Assembly: GCF_021432385.1 (NCBI RefSeq)
Contig: NZ_JAEACT010000002.1
Span: forward strand, 62,001-126,000
Direction of reading: 5' to 3'
DNA from: Clostridium hydrogenum
GTDB taxonomy: Bacteria > Bacillota > Clostridia > Clostridiales > Clostridiaceae
Length of the DNA: 64,000 nucleotides
In this document: positions 26,701-34,210 of the stretch, piece by piece
Position numbering within the stretch: position 1 is the first letter of the stretch
Layout: each line of letters opens with the position of its first letter
Made by a program: the position numbers and the translations under genes
The notes under the pieces: generated by a model
What the model was told of the DNA's origin: nothing
Seen by the model: only the letters and a program-made list of their open reading frames with translations
Databases searched by the model: none

Positions 26701-27256
26701 TTCCGTGACCAACGTCATCTCTTTCAGGCACTACAGCAAAAGGATCATTAGAATTAATTGCCTTATTTATATCTTCATTGTTCCAAACCTTCCCTCCTGA
26801 GCTTAAATCATAAATATAATCTATTCTACTCTTTCCATTTTTGTCCCTAAAAGCTGGATGCAAATAATCAATGCCAGAATCTATAAAGCCAACCATCACT
26901 CCTGCACCAGATAGTTTATAAACCTCCCAGGCTTCAGTTATGCAGCTAGCTCTATTCCCCTCTGAAAAATCTGTATATAAATTTTTAGGAAGCTCTGCAT
27001 ATTCAATTTGAGGTATGGTATTTACACTTTGTAATTTATCAATAGGTATCGTTATAATTCCAAAACTATAACCTAAATCTTCAAAAACACCTCCTATATT
27101 ATCCACAGCTGTTTTTACTTTTAATGGGTTATCCACATATTTTATTATTAACTCAACATTTTGTGATTTATTTTGGTTTTTTAGTGAAAGAAGTTGAAGT
27201 TTTATTGGATTGGGGACATTCATAAATAGGTCTATGAAAGGATCATTATTTTTCAC
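23786..27256 (-). CDS. Fused double subtilisin-like germination protease, CspBA-like
   Basis: About 1156 residues. The start is taken as GTG at 27256 because AAGGAGC lies 7 bases upstream; a TTG nine codons earlier lacks a site. Two complete S8 modules follow one another, each with its own pro-like segment. Module 1: Asp in FIDSGIDYLHPAF, His in GHGTHVTGI, Asn in AAGNEGD, Ser in GTSMATPEVSG. Module 2: Asp in LIDTGIDYLND, His in GHGTNTASI, Asn in GTGNEGD, Ser in GSSAASAVLAG. Adjacent sleC makes a Csp role in germination likely: processing pro-SleC in the spore. In the known CspBA fusion the second half is a pseudoprotease; here both triads appear intact. Confidence 0.88.
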   Translation of the reverse strand: MKNNDPFIDLFMNVPNPIKLQLLSLKNQNKSQNVELIIKYVDNPLKVKTAVDNIGGVFEDLGYSFGIITIPIDKLQSVNTIPQIEYAELPKNLYTDFSEGNRASCITEAWEVYKLSGAGVMVGFIDSGIDYLHPAFRDKNGKSRIDYIYDLSSGGKVWNNEDINKAINSNDPFAVVPERDDVGHGTHVTGIACGDGNIDERYYGPAYESRIAMVKMTGEGKVNYGKSTQLMRGVKFLVDRANERNMPLVINLSFSTNDGAHDGTSLLEQYVETICNLERISFVIAAGNEGDRAHHVGGVLRDNQTISMSVAAAEKVILVQLYKNFIDDISIEIKNPAGNSTGVFQVKEGYKDGKLQSDSYFIYDSGPKPFSMNGEVLISLVAGGDALLSGTWSITIYAATGLGDIYDMWMPVSEGLSAQTKFLKPDVYNTLGIPGTVENALTVGSYDYLTGNISSFSGRGKLAKACFTKPDLVAPGENIESSIPGGEYDKLSGTSMATPEVSGAAALLMQWGIVLKNDPFMYGDRLKYYILKGATRTRTDVKYPNPVWGYGQLCLRRGLNLASGARKRRNMNRAVNCSEVYALDNYENYIVEYEGDIAAAFSKIDYACEFPLGDRYAIVSVRQDKVDELFSTVKEIVYPERASLYTMCAVSPLETANINQFHNNPYLNLTGRGVIVALIDTGIDYLNDEFINEDGTTRILSIWDQGDASGKNPTGFYMGTEYSEADINAAIQLSKNKGNPYSKVPMKDEVGHGTNTASIIGGRGKYIGAAPDCQFIVVKLRTTKKSTLYSNGVNEATCPVFSSTSLIQGIKYAYDRASKINKPTVIYIPLGTNIGGHDGNSLIERYIDELSKIKGLVVVTGTGNEGDSDTHTSGVMAKTNEEKTIELKVDNNQERVYMQVWSHKPDKISIGIVSPSGEIIEKIPAKSKGKQITKLVYEESIVSVQYYFPEELTGDELIEVLIENAKPGIWNFKLTGDNITDGRYDAWILQRALIKEGTRFLNPSQYITLTLPSTSNQIICCSYYNQANNTLMPSSGRGYTRDGRVKPDVSAGGYEVPCVGNGGQMQTLTGSSAASAVLAGAVALILQWGLVDGNDKNMHATKVKTYLIRGAYRRPGETYPNEQLGYGFLDLNGVFQSQRGDRKESGVFIRLPKKYI

Positions 27257-27321
27257 TAATCTGCTCCTTATTTTATTACTCAACTAAATTTCACAATCTA
27301 AAATTATTACGAACCAATTAA

Positions 27322-27527
27322 ACCAGAGTACAGAGTACAGATGACAGAGTACAGTTAAGGATGATTTACCTTCCTTTCGTCAGGTAAATCTTAAACTTAA
27401 ATGTTGTCAGCTTCGCTGAACAACATATTATGATACGATTGCATAAGCAATCAAAAATAAGTTTTAAGATTTTCTGTAGCTTTGCTACAGAAAATCATCC
27501 TTCACTGTACTCTGTACTCTGAATAAA
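27322..27527. repeat. AGAGTAC element E
   Basis: AGAGTACAGAGTACAGATGA at the left, CACTGTACTCTGTACTCTG at the right; internal hairpins as in the other full copies (GTTGTCAGC/GCTGAACAAC, GATTGC/GCAATC, GATTTTCTGTAGC/GCTACAGAAAATC). It lies upstream of the csp-like gene. Confidence 0.88.
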
Positions 27528-27598
27528 GGTTCTTAATGTTTTAGATGTATGAAATTTAAATTATCTACCTTTATTACAATATATGAATGTACAATAAA

Positions 27599-27628
27599 AA
27601 AAACGACTCAAAATCTGAGTCGTTTTTA
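27599..27628 (-). terminator. Terminator of the XRE/S24-like gene
   Basis: AAAACGACTCA (27602-27612) pairs with TGAGTCGTTTT (27617-27627) around a five-base loop, six bases downstream of the stop on the minus strand. Confidence 0.88.
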
Positions 27629-27633
27629 TATGT

Positions 27634-28299
27634 TTATAGTTTAAATTCAACTTTCTCGAGCTTGCCTATTACCTTTACTTCTTTTGTGTTCGCTGTTTGC
27701 GTATGAACATTTCCATTGTTGCTTATAAGAAGTAGCTTGCTACTATCTAATCTTTTAACTTGTCTTACATATCTTTCTCCGCCATATTCAACTAAACAAA
27801 TTGCGTTGTTTTCAACTTCATGTATTATATGTCCAAAAGCTATGTCATTCTCCATCATTCTAAAACCAAGCATATCATTATCTTGAATTTTTATAAAAAA
27901 AACTTTATCTTGATTATAGCCTTCAACCTTACCACCAACTACAGGTAGCTGCTTTGAACCAAAAGTTTTATTAAAATAATAATCATATATTACAACATCC
28001 TTAAGTATTGAACTTAAAGCATTCATCCAAGTTTCATTTGTATCTTTCTTTTTAGGTTCATATGACAATACTCTTGGCTTTTCATCCTTATCTTCATTAT
28101 CTGCAATCATATTTATATCATTTATATCTTTGCCAAAAACCTTTTTTATTCTTGATATAAGACTATCATTTATAACTTTTCTTCCTTCTTCTATTTCCTT
28201 TACAAAGCCTTCATTTACGCCTAGCTTTTTACCAAACTGTTTTTGACTTAAATTAGCTTCTTCTCTTATAGTTCTAATTTTTTCTCCTACCCTACTCAT
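27634..28299 (-). CDS. XRE-type HTH protein with S24/LexA-like C-terminal domain
   Basis: 221 residues. Residues 5-60 are a Cro/CI helix-turn-helix (IRTIREEANLSQKQFGKKLGVNEGFVKEIEEGRKVI). Residues ~120-215 resemble the S24/LexA/CI dimerisation fold (VFFIKIQDNDMLGFRMMENDIAFGHI ... CLVEYGGERYVRQVKRLDSSKLLLIS). The catalytic Ser-Lys pair of self-cleaving repressors is not evident: D occupies the place of the usual S in the QDNDM segment, so autocleavage is doubtful. It forms an operon with the DUF3783 gene upstream, whose stop lies 11 bases from this ATG. Its target is unknown. Confidence 0.8.
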   Translation of the reverse strand: MSRVGEKIRTIREEANLSQKQFGKKLGVNEGFVKEIEEGRKVINDSLISRIKKVFGKDINDINMIADNEDKDEKPRVLSYEPKKKDTNETWMNALSSILKDVVIYDYYFNKTFGSKQLPVVGGKVEGYNQDKVFFIKIQDNDMLGFRMMENDIAFGHIIHEVENNAICLVEYGGERYVRQVKRLDSSKLLLISNNGNVHTQTANTKEVKVIGKLEKVEFKL

Positions 28300-28310
28300 T
28301 TTGTCATCCC

Positions 28311-28688
28311 CTACTTTTTGTTATTTTTCAAGTACCAGCTTCTTTCATCTATCATGTGTTCAATTAAATATTTTAATGACCAATTTATCGAAACAGGTGT
28401 TACTACTGCAAATATTGGCTTCTTATTAGATATTTTTATAACCGCTGGTATAACTTTTTCTATTTTTTTATCTGATACATTATTAAATAATACCAACTTT
28501 TCATCAGGTAATTTAGTATCATCCGTTAGGTTTTCTTTCCCTTCCATTATATCATTAATTTTCATTTTAGCCATGCTTTCACTTAATGTTAAAATAGAAG
28601 GTATTTTACTTTCATTGAATGTTTCTTTTATTTGAGAAATTTCATCATTTGTAAAACCGTATATTAATACTTGACTCTTGTTTTCCAT
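28311..28688 (-). CDS. DUF3783 domain protein
   Basis: 125 residues. The N-terminal MENKSQVLIYGFTNDEISQIKETFNES and the region LPDEKLVLFNNVSDKKIEKVI followed by KKPIFAVVTPVSINWSLKYLIEHMIDER match the clostridial DUF3783 pattern. The fold resembles a receiver-like alpha/beta domain, but there is no phospho-acceptor. Soluble and cytoplasmic; function unknown. AAGGAGGGTACTAAA precedes the ATG. It sits upstream of an XRE/S24-like gene with 11 bases between them, so both are co-expressed and may share a sensing role. Confidence 0.78.
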   Translation of the reverse strand: MENKSQVLIYGFTNDEISQIKETFNESKIPSILTLSESMAKMKINDIMEGKENLTDDTKLPDEKLVLFNNVSDKKIEKVIPAVIKISNKKPIFAVVTPVSINWSLKYLIEHMIDERSWYLKNNKK

Positions 28689-28707
28689 TTTAGTACCCTC
28701 CTTAAAA

Positions 28708-28757
28708 TCAATTCACAGTTCACAATGCACAATAATTGTAAACTGTGAATTGTAAAT
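28708..28757. terminator. Hairpin between the DUF3783 gene and the upstream hypothetical gene
   Basis: AATTCACAGTT (28709-28719) pairs with AACTGTGAATT (28740-28750) with an inner ACAAT/ATTGT pair. It may terminate or attenuate transcription between the two minus-strand genes. Confidence 0.6.
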
Positions 28758-28762
28758 TACAT

Positions 28763-29203
28763 TTAAAAAATTTTTTCTTCTTTACATCTTATTTTTATTT
28801 TCATCTTATTTATAGGTTTATCTAATTTTAAGATTAAACATCCGTTTGGTAAAATGAATATTATCTGTTCATTAAGTATTTCATTTACTTTAGTTTTTAC
28901 CATATACGAATTTTTAATCTCAATATAATCATTAAGCTCATTTAAAACCTTGTAGTCTATTTTTAATTTATCGCCATCTTCATCGCATTTTTCTTCTCCA
29001 ATGCAAAGTTTTAATTTATTATCATCATAAACCTTAATTCCGATATTTTCAATAATATATATTGCATTTGTACCTTTAGGATTTATTATTTTTACAGAAT
29101 TAAATTCCTTATCAGAAGTAATTGTAATTTCTTTCTGCATTTTCACATTGTTATTAAAGCGTAAATCGGTATTATCTAACTTGCCTAAAGTAAAAACTTT
29201 CAT
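28763..29203 (-). CDS. Hypothetical protein (146 aa)
   Basis: Not recognised. 146 residues beginning MKVFTLGKLDNTDLRFNNNVK; predominantly beta strand by pattern (alternating hydrophobics such as IYIIENIGIKVYD and IIFILPNGCLILKLD). No signal peptide, membrane helix or catalytic motif was seen. AAGGTGATTAAATA precedes the ATG. It is the first of three minus-strand genes leading into the DUF3783 and XRE/S24-like genes, separated from them by a hairpin, so partial co-transcription is possible. Confidence 0.6.
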   Translation of the reverse strand: MKVFTLGKLDNTDLRFNNNVKMQKEITITSDKEFNSVKIINPKGTNAIYIIENIGIKVYDDNKLKLCIGEEKCDEDGDKLKIDYKVLNELNDYIEIKNSYMVKTKVNEILNEQIIFILPNGCLILKLDKPINKMKIKIRCKEEKIF

Positions 29204-29303
29204 TATTTAATCACCTTATTTCCATAGTTTATCACTATAGATAAACTGGGTGAAACATTGAAATTGCAAATATAAAGTTTATCCTGACAAATTACAATTT
29301 ATC

Positions 29304-29513
29304 GAGCAGAGTACAGATGACAGAGTACAGTGAATGATGATTTGCCTTTCGCTTCTCTCAGGTAAATCTTAAACTTAATGTTGTCAGCTTCGCTGAGCAC
29401 CATATATGGCGCAATTGCGCAGCAATAAAAAAATAAGTTTTCAGATTTTTCGCAGTGCTAACGGAGAAAAATCATCCTTCGTTGTACTCTGTACTCTGTA
29501 CTCCGTACTCTAT
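29304..29513. repeat. AGAGTAC element F
   Basis: Left AGAGTACAGATGACAGAGTA, right GTTGTACTCTGTACTCTGTA. It is flanked by further inverted sequence (ACAAATTACAATTTA and AAATTGTAATTTAG), extending the palindrome beyond the usual ends. Confidence 0.88.
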
Positions 29514-29639
29514 GTTAAATTGTAATTTAGCAAGATGAATTACAATTTATACTCCATCCTCTCTGCTCATGTATCTATAGTGCTACATTACCAATTTATT
29601 CTGCAAAAAATTTTATGTGAAAAACTATGAAAAAAAATA

Positions 29640-30046
29640 ATTATTGCGAAGCAAGTGTATTTCAGGATATTAAATAAAATGGCTATATTTTAAAACAACG
29701 CTGATATGAGATTATGGACATTAATGGACTCTAAGAATTGCTCGTTTATAATTTGCTACCCATTTAGATGCATCGTCCGGATGCCTAAATGGCTTTGACC
29801 GTCCTAGTCAAAATTACTCAAATTATAAACGAGCAATCCTAAGAGTCCATAAAAGTGAGCACATCACATCAGCATTCTTTTAAAAATAGCCCCAAATACT
29901 AAAGGAAGCTATGGTTTAAATAAGTGTGAAAATCAACACTTATTTAAACCATAGCCAACAAAATTAATAAATCTAAGGCTTTTAAAACTTTTTACCTAAG
30001 TTTTATTAAAATTTTATTTAAACCATCCTGAACCACTCTTACTTCG
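29640..30046. repeat. Long inverted repeat LIR-8, interrupted by element N
   Basis: Arms GCGAAGCAAGTGTATTTCAG and CTGAACCACTCTTACTTCGC enclose element N at 29680-29957. The LIR apex itself is missing: after N the sequence continues AAAATTAATAAATCTAAGGC and then TTTACCTAAG. Confidence 0.8.
29680..29957 (-). mobile_element. Structured 278-bp element N, complete copy
   Basis: Ends TGGCTAT and ATAGCCA are inverted. It contains a perfect 20-bp stem (29908-29927 with 29936-29955) and a long stem TTGCTCGTTTATAATTTG / AAATTATAAACGAGCAA that encloses two hairpins: CCATTTAG..GCATC/GATGC..CTAAATGG and TTGAC/GTCAA around TAGGACG. No protein gene. A truncated copy in the opposite orientation is at 56037-56262. 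Confidence 0.8.
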
Positions 30047-30049
30047 CAT

Positions 30050-30200
30050 TTACAGTTGTTTACGGAAAGAACACATACCAGATGCTTGGGCGTAAGCCCA
30101 TTAAGATTCTTGAATCTATACTATTAATTTCTAGTGATCCATTTCAAAGACATAAATTAATCAAAAATATTAGCGTGCCTACGGAATTTTGGTTTAGTAC
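30050..30200 (+). repeat. Repeat block R3, copy 3
   Basis: Nearly the same sequence as 21655-21805, including CTTGGGCGTAAGCCCATTAA, AATTTCTAGTGATCCATTTC and GTGCCTACGGAATTTT. It directly follows a LIR, as does copy 2. Confidence 0.75.
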
Positions 30201-30267
30201 AAAAACAATACTTATTACTGAAATCATTAAAATTACTGTATTAAGTTGTTAGAAAATAATTATATAT

Positions 30268-30570
30268 TGTGAAACAAAGCTGTAGTGGATTAATCAAAGA
30301 ACCTTTGGTAGGTGTAGGGAAAAAATGGTGTTAGGGAATAGTGGCGAAAAAATTTCTAAAATAAAATTGTATAAAACTTAGTGGGAAATTTTTTAAAGCT
30401 TTAGAGCTTTAGATTGTCTGAGCTAATCTTTGCGAGTTATCGAAAGCTCTTAAGCTTTAAAAAATTTGCCGCTTAGTTTTATTAATTTTATTTAGGATTT
30501 TGAGCCGCTGTTCACTAACATCATTTTTCTACACCTGCCAAAGGTTCTTTGATTTTGCACTACACTTCAT
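30268..30570. repeat. Long inverted repeat LIR-9
   Basis: Outer arms GTGAAACAAAGCTGTAGTG and CACTACACTTCATTTCAC, then AGAACCTTTGGTAGGTGTAG with CTACACCTGCCAAAGGTTCT. Apex TTTAGATTGTCTGAGC ... GCGAGTTATCGAAAG, where an A-T pair of other copies is replaced by G-C. It lies just downstream of murI. Confidence 0.88.
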
Positions 30571-30591
30571 TTCACAACATTTAAATTTTTC

Positions 30592-31368
30592 TTATTTATA
30601 ATTAAGTAATTTAAAGCTTAAGTCTACCATATCATCATTAAGGGAATTTATTATTTCTACTTTTCCTTTTTCCTCTTTATCATTAAGAATGTTTCTACTT
30701 TGGAGCTTTCTTTTTAGTTGTCTTACAGTTCCATCGCTTCCATCAATAATAGGTGTTTCCTTGGGTACTATGTTTAAAATTTCATGAGCTACAAAGGGAT
30801 AATGTGTACATCCTAGCACAATAGCTGCAATTTTTTCTTGCTTGTACTTATTAAGCTTATCCTGAAGATAATCACAAACCACCTTACCCCTCAATTCACC
30901 CTCTTCTACTATTTCAGCAAGTCCAGCGCATGGAAGTGGAACTATATCCGCTACTTCTTCATATTTTTCCATCAAACTTCTAAATTTATCTTCCTGCAAA
31001 GTAAGTGGTGTTGCCATAATTATAACTTTGCCTTCTCTATTTAATTCTATTGCTGGTTTAAGTGCAGGCTCAATTCCTATGATAGGCATAACTTCGCCGT
31101 ATTTTTCTCTAATTTCATTTATGGCAGCACTTGTTGCCGTATTGCAAGCAACCACAATAGCTTTAACCTTCTTATCTAGAAGCTTTTCTATAACATTAAA
31201 AGTCAACTTTCTTACTTCATCTACACTCTTTTCACCATATGGCGCATTTTTAGAATCTCCATAATATATAAAATCTTCATTTGGAAGTCCCTTTACTGCC
31301 TCTTTTAAAACACTTATTCCACCAACACCTGAGTCAAAAACTCCTATTGGTCTACTCTTAATATTCAA
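30592..31368 (-). CDS. murI: Glutamate racemase
   Basis: 258 residues taking TTG at 31368 (GAGG 8 bases upstream); GTG at 31377 or TTG at 31371 are alternatives. The enzyme makes D-glutamate for peptidoglycan in the cytoplasm. Both catalytic cysteines are in place: VVACNTATSAA (first) and VLGCTHYPFVA (second). The acid/base surroundings are typical: FDSGVGGISVLKEA near the N-terminus, YYGDSKNAPYGEKS, and GIEPALKPA. Monocistronic; followed by LIR-9. Length and motifs are as usual for Firmicutes. Confidence 0.95.
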   Translation of the reverse strand: MNIKSRPIGVFDSGVGGISVLKEAVKGLPNEDFIYYGDSKNAPYGEKSVDEVRKLTFNVIEKLLDKKVKAIVVACNTATSAAINEIREKYGEVMPIIGIEPALKPAIELNREGKVIIMATPLTLQEDKFRSLMEKYEEVADIVPLPCAGLAEIVEEGELRGKVVCDYLQDKLNKYKQEKIAAIVLGCTHYPFVAHEILNIVPKETPIIDGSDGTVRQLKRKLQSRNILNDKEEKGKVEIINSLNDDMVDLSFKLLNYK

Positions 31369-31593
31369 CAATATCACCTCAGAACTTAAATAAACTACAT
31401 TCTATAATTATACATCAAATTATTAATTTTAACTACTTCACCACTTTCTATATTTTTCACATGCTCCTATATTGAAAACCCCAAATAATTGTATTAATAT
31501 TATCTTATAAATCAAATTTTGCCATAATATTCTGCAAAACTTTAACCATAAAGCTAACCCTATATAATTTATCTTTAGATAGGAGAGATTTAT

Positions 31594-33096
31594 TTGTGTA
31601 AAAAACTTAACAATAGTTCACCTTTAAAAATATTGATTGTAGATAAAAGTTTTTCTAATCACAAACATTTAAAAGAAATATTAGCTACGGTAAAGTTCAA
31701 TAATATTCCCCTTAATATTGTTAGCACATATTCTGTAGAAGAATGTAAGCTTTTTATCATAAATAACCCAGATACTGCTTTAATTATCTTAGGATTAGAG
31801 TGCATTTCTACTGATACAAAAAACTATAAATTAAACTTTATACACTATATTAGAAATGTACTGCAAAATAAAACTGTGCGCATCATACTAAAAAGTGACT
31901 TTACGGCAACTAATCCTTCTAGCACACTTGCTATGGAATATGATATAAATTGCTTTATTAATAACATTAACCTAAATGATGACACAATTATAACTTCAGT
32001 TTTAACGTGCCTCAGATGTTTTCAAGATTTAAGTGATATAAATGAAAGTAAAAAGGGACTTGAACAAATAATAAAATCCTCATCTGTATTTTTTGAGCTC
32101 CAATCCATAAAAAAATTAGCCTTTAAAGTTTTAGTACAGCTATCCTCTATAGTTCATTTAAATAATAATATGTTTACTGAAACTTCTTCATGTTTTATGG
32201 CTAAAAAAATTCATTCTAATTTTCGTTTTATAACTGGTATTGGTAAATATTCTTCACTATCCTCCAAAAATAGCATAAGCCCCAAAATCACGAAAGAACT
32301 AAATGAAACTCTGAAAGCAAAAAAAAATAAGTACCTTGATGATCATTTTATCATTTACTTTAATACTGAAAATAATTTAGAGTATATTATATACTATGAA
32401 ATTCCACATATGCTTTCTTCAATTACTATCGATTTAATAGAAGTTTTATGTACAAACATCTCCGCCGCTCTTAATACCCTGTATTTAAATAACGAACTTG
32501 AAACAACAGAAAGAGAAATAATATTTACGCTAGGTGAAATATCTGAAGCCCGTTCTAAAGAAACTGGACATCATGTAAAACGAGTTGCTGAATACTCTAA
32601 ACTATTAGCACTCAGATGCGGTTTGTCTGAAAAAGATGCTGAAATAATACGTATGGCTTCTCCTATGCATGATGTTGGAAAATTAGCTATACCAGATTCA
32701 ATATTAAACAAACCTTCCAAATTAACTAATGAAGAATTTAATATCATGAAAACACATTCTAGAATTGGCTACGATATGCTAAAAAAATCAAACAAAAGAC
32801 TTATGAAAGCGGCAGCTATAATTGCACTAGAACACCATGAAAAATACAATGGCACTGGTTATCCTTATGGCCTTGTTGGACAGGATATTCACTTATACGG
32901 TAGGATAACAGCAATTGCCGACGTATTTGATGCTCTAGATAGTAAAAGGGTATACAAAAGTGCGTGGAAAATGGAAGAAATTTTAAAACTATTAAAGGAT
33001 GAAAGTGGCAAACACTTTGACCCTGAGCTCGTAAATATTTTTTTTGCTAACTTTGATGAAATCCTTTTTATAAGAAATAAATTCTCGGACATTTAA
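31594..33096 (+). CDS. HD-GYP phosphodiesterase with degenerate receiver and DUF3369-like domain
   Basis: 500 residues from TTG (AGGAGAG 6 bases upstream). Residues 10-140 resemble a response-regulator receiver, but the phospho-accepting Asp is replaced (ALIILGLECIS) and only one acidic residue remains in ILIVDKS; the conserved Lys (IILKSDF) is kept. A DUF3369-like middle domain follows. The C-terminal HD-GYP domain (about 310-490) has HHVKRVAEYS, MHDVGKLAIPD, THSRIGYDML, EHHEKYNGTGYPYGL and DVFDALDSKRVYK, all metal- and substrate-binding motifs intact. It should hydrolyse cyclic-di-GMP or related dinucleotides. No partner kinase gene is adjacent. A tiny AGAGTAC hairpin follows. Confidence 0.9.
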   Translation: MCKKLNNSSPLKILIVDKSFSNHKHLKEILATVKFNNIPLNIVSTYSVEECKLFIINNPDTALIILGLECISTDTKNYKLNFIHYIRNVLQNKTVRIILKSDFTATNPSSTLAMEYDINCFINNINLNDDTIITSVLTCLRCFQDLSDINESKKGLEQIIKSSSVFFELQSIKKLAFKVLVQLSSIVHLNNNMFTETSSCFMAKKIHSNFRFITGIGKYSSLSSKNSISPKITKELNETLKAKKNKYLDDHFIIYFNTENNLEYIIYYEIPHMLSSITIDLIEVLCTNISAALNTLYLNNELETTEREIIFTLGEISEARSKETGHHVKRVAEYSKLLALRCGLSEKDAEIIRMASPMHDVGKLAIPDSILNKPSKLTNEEFNIMKTHSRIGYDMLKKSNKRLMKAAAIIALEHHEKYNGTGYPYGLVGQDIHLYGRITAIADVFDALDSKRVYKSAWKMEEILKLLKDESGKHFDPELVNIFFANFDEILFIRNKFSDI

Positions 33097-33125
33097 ATCA
33101 GAGTACAGACACTGTACTCTGATTA
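33095..33125. repeat. AGAGTAC element G, minimal hairpin
   Basis: Only the two ends are left: AATCAGAGTACAG, four bases, CTGTACTCTGATT. A perfect 13-bp stem between two convergent genes, probably serving as a terminator for both. Confidence 0.85.
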
Positions 33126-33137
33126 AGTTTTCGGATT

Positions 33138-33950
33138 CTATTTTCTTGACATTTCTTTAGATTTCTCCGTACATTTGTCTACTGCTTCCATAACTGCAGC
33201 TCTAAAATTATTCTTTTCAAGTGTATACACTGCTTCAATTGTTGTACCACCTGGTGAACATACCTCATCCTTAAGTTTTCCCGGATGTTTTCCTGTTTCC
33301 AAAACCATTTTTGCTGCTCCAAGAACCGATTGTGCTGCTATTTTGTAGGCTTTTTCTCTTGGCATCCCTTGAAGAACAGCACCATCTGCCATAGCTTCAA
33401 TAAACATGTATACATATGCTGGTGATGAACCACTAAGCCCTGTTATTGCATCCATAAGTTTTTCATCTATAACTTCTGTTTTACCAAAACTCTCTAAAAT
33501 TTTTCTTACTACCTTAACTTCATCCTCTGAAACTGACTCTTCAGAATAGCATAAAGCTGTCATTGCCTCCCCAACTAGTGCAGGAGTGTTAGGCATTGTC
33601 CTTACAACTTTAACCTCTTTTTTAAACATCAATTTAATTTTGTCTAAGGATATACCAGCTGCAATTGTTACTATAATAGTCTTTGAAGTTATCTCATCTT
33701 TGATCTCATCTATTACCTCACTATACTTATTAGGTTTTACGGCTAACACTAATATATCTGAATTTACAGCAACTTCCTTATTATCAGTAGTTATATGTAC
33801 TTTGCACTTATCTTTTATAAAATTTAATTTTTCCTCCGATGGATTACTTACCATAATATTATCTGCAGCTATAATGTTTGAACCTACTATTCCCATTATC
33901 ATTGCCTGTGCCATGTTTCCACATCCGATGAAGCCTATTCTTCTATTCAA
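33138..33950 (-). CDS. proC: Pyrroline-5-carboxylate reductase
   Basis: 270 residues from TTG at 33950, which has AAGGAGTGG 8 bases upstream; the ATG at 33974 lies before that site and is less likely. The final step of proline synthesis: reduces pyrroline-5-carboxylate to proline with NAD(P)H. The N-terminal Rossmann motif is GFIGCGNMAQAMI. The C-terminal dimerisation domain has ITGLSGSSPAYVYMFIEAMADGAV and DEVCSPGGTTIEAVYTLEKNNFRAAV, the family signature. It is divergent from proB/proA, so all three steps from glutamate are encoded within 3 kb here. Confidence 0.95.
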   Translation of the reverse strand: MNRRIGFIGCGNMAQAMIMGIVGSNIIAADNIMVSNPSEEKLNFIKDKCKVHITTDNKEVAVNSDILVLAVKPNKYSEVIDEIKDEITSKTIIVTIAAGISLDKIKLMFKKEVKVVRTMPNTPALVGEAMTALCYSEESVSEDEVKVVRKILESFGKTEVIDEKLMDAITGLSGSSPAYVYMFIEAMADGAVLQGMPREKAYKIAAQSVLGAAKMVLETGKHPGKLKDEVCSPGGTTIEAVYTLEKNNFRAAVMEAVDKCTEKSKEMSRK

Positions 33951-34210
33951 AATTACCACTCCTTGAAAATTCACAATTTTTTGTGCTATAATTTTAAAAA
34001 CAAATGAATATATATACTATTTTCATTATACACTAAAAAAATAGAAACATATACCAAGTTAAACCCAATTATATAAAAAGAAAATAAACTATAAATCAAA
34101 TTTCAAATAATATAAGGAGGCTTTGAGTTATTTAAGTAGTATTTGCAAATATTAATAATATTATTATCTCAGCTAATATTTATGCAAGACTCTTGCTTAA
34201 CTATAAAATT
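33951..34210. other. Divergent proC / proBA intergenic region
   Basis: Holds promoters for both directions. AAGGAGG at 34114-34120 is followed almost at once by TTG and a ten-codon frame to TAA at 34153-34155; the spacing is too short for a convincing leader peptide. No T-box or other riboswitch was recognised. Confidence 0.4.

Noticed and set aside
33951..34210. T-box or leader peptide controlling proBA
   Set aside because: No T-box signature sequence or stem plan could be found, and the ten-codon frame after AAGGAGG starts only two bases from the site.
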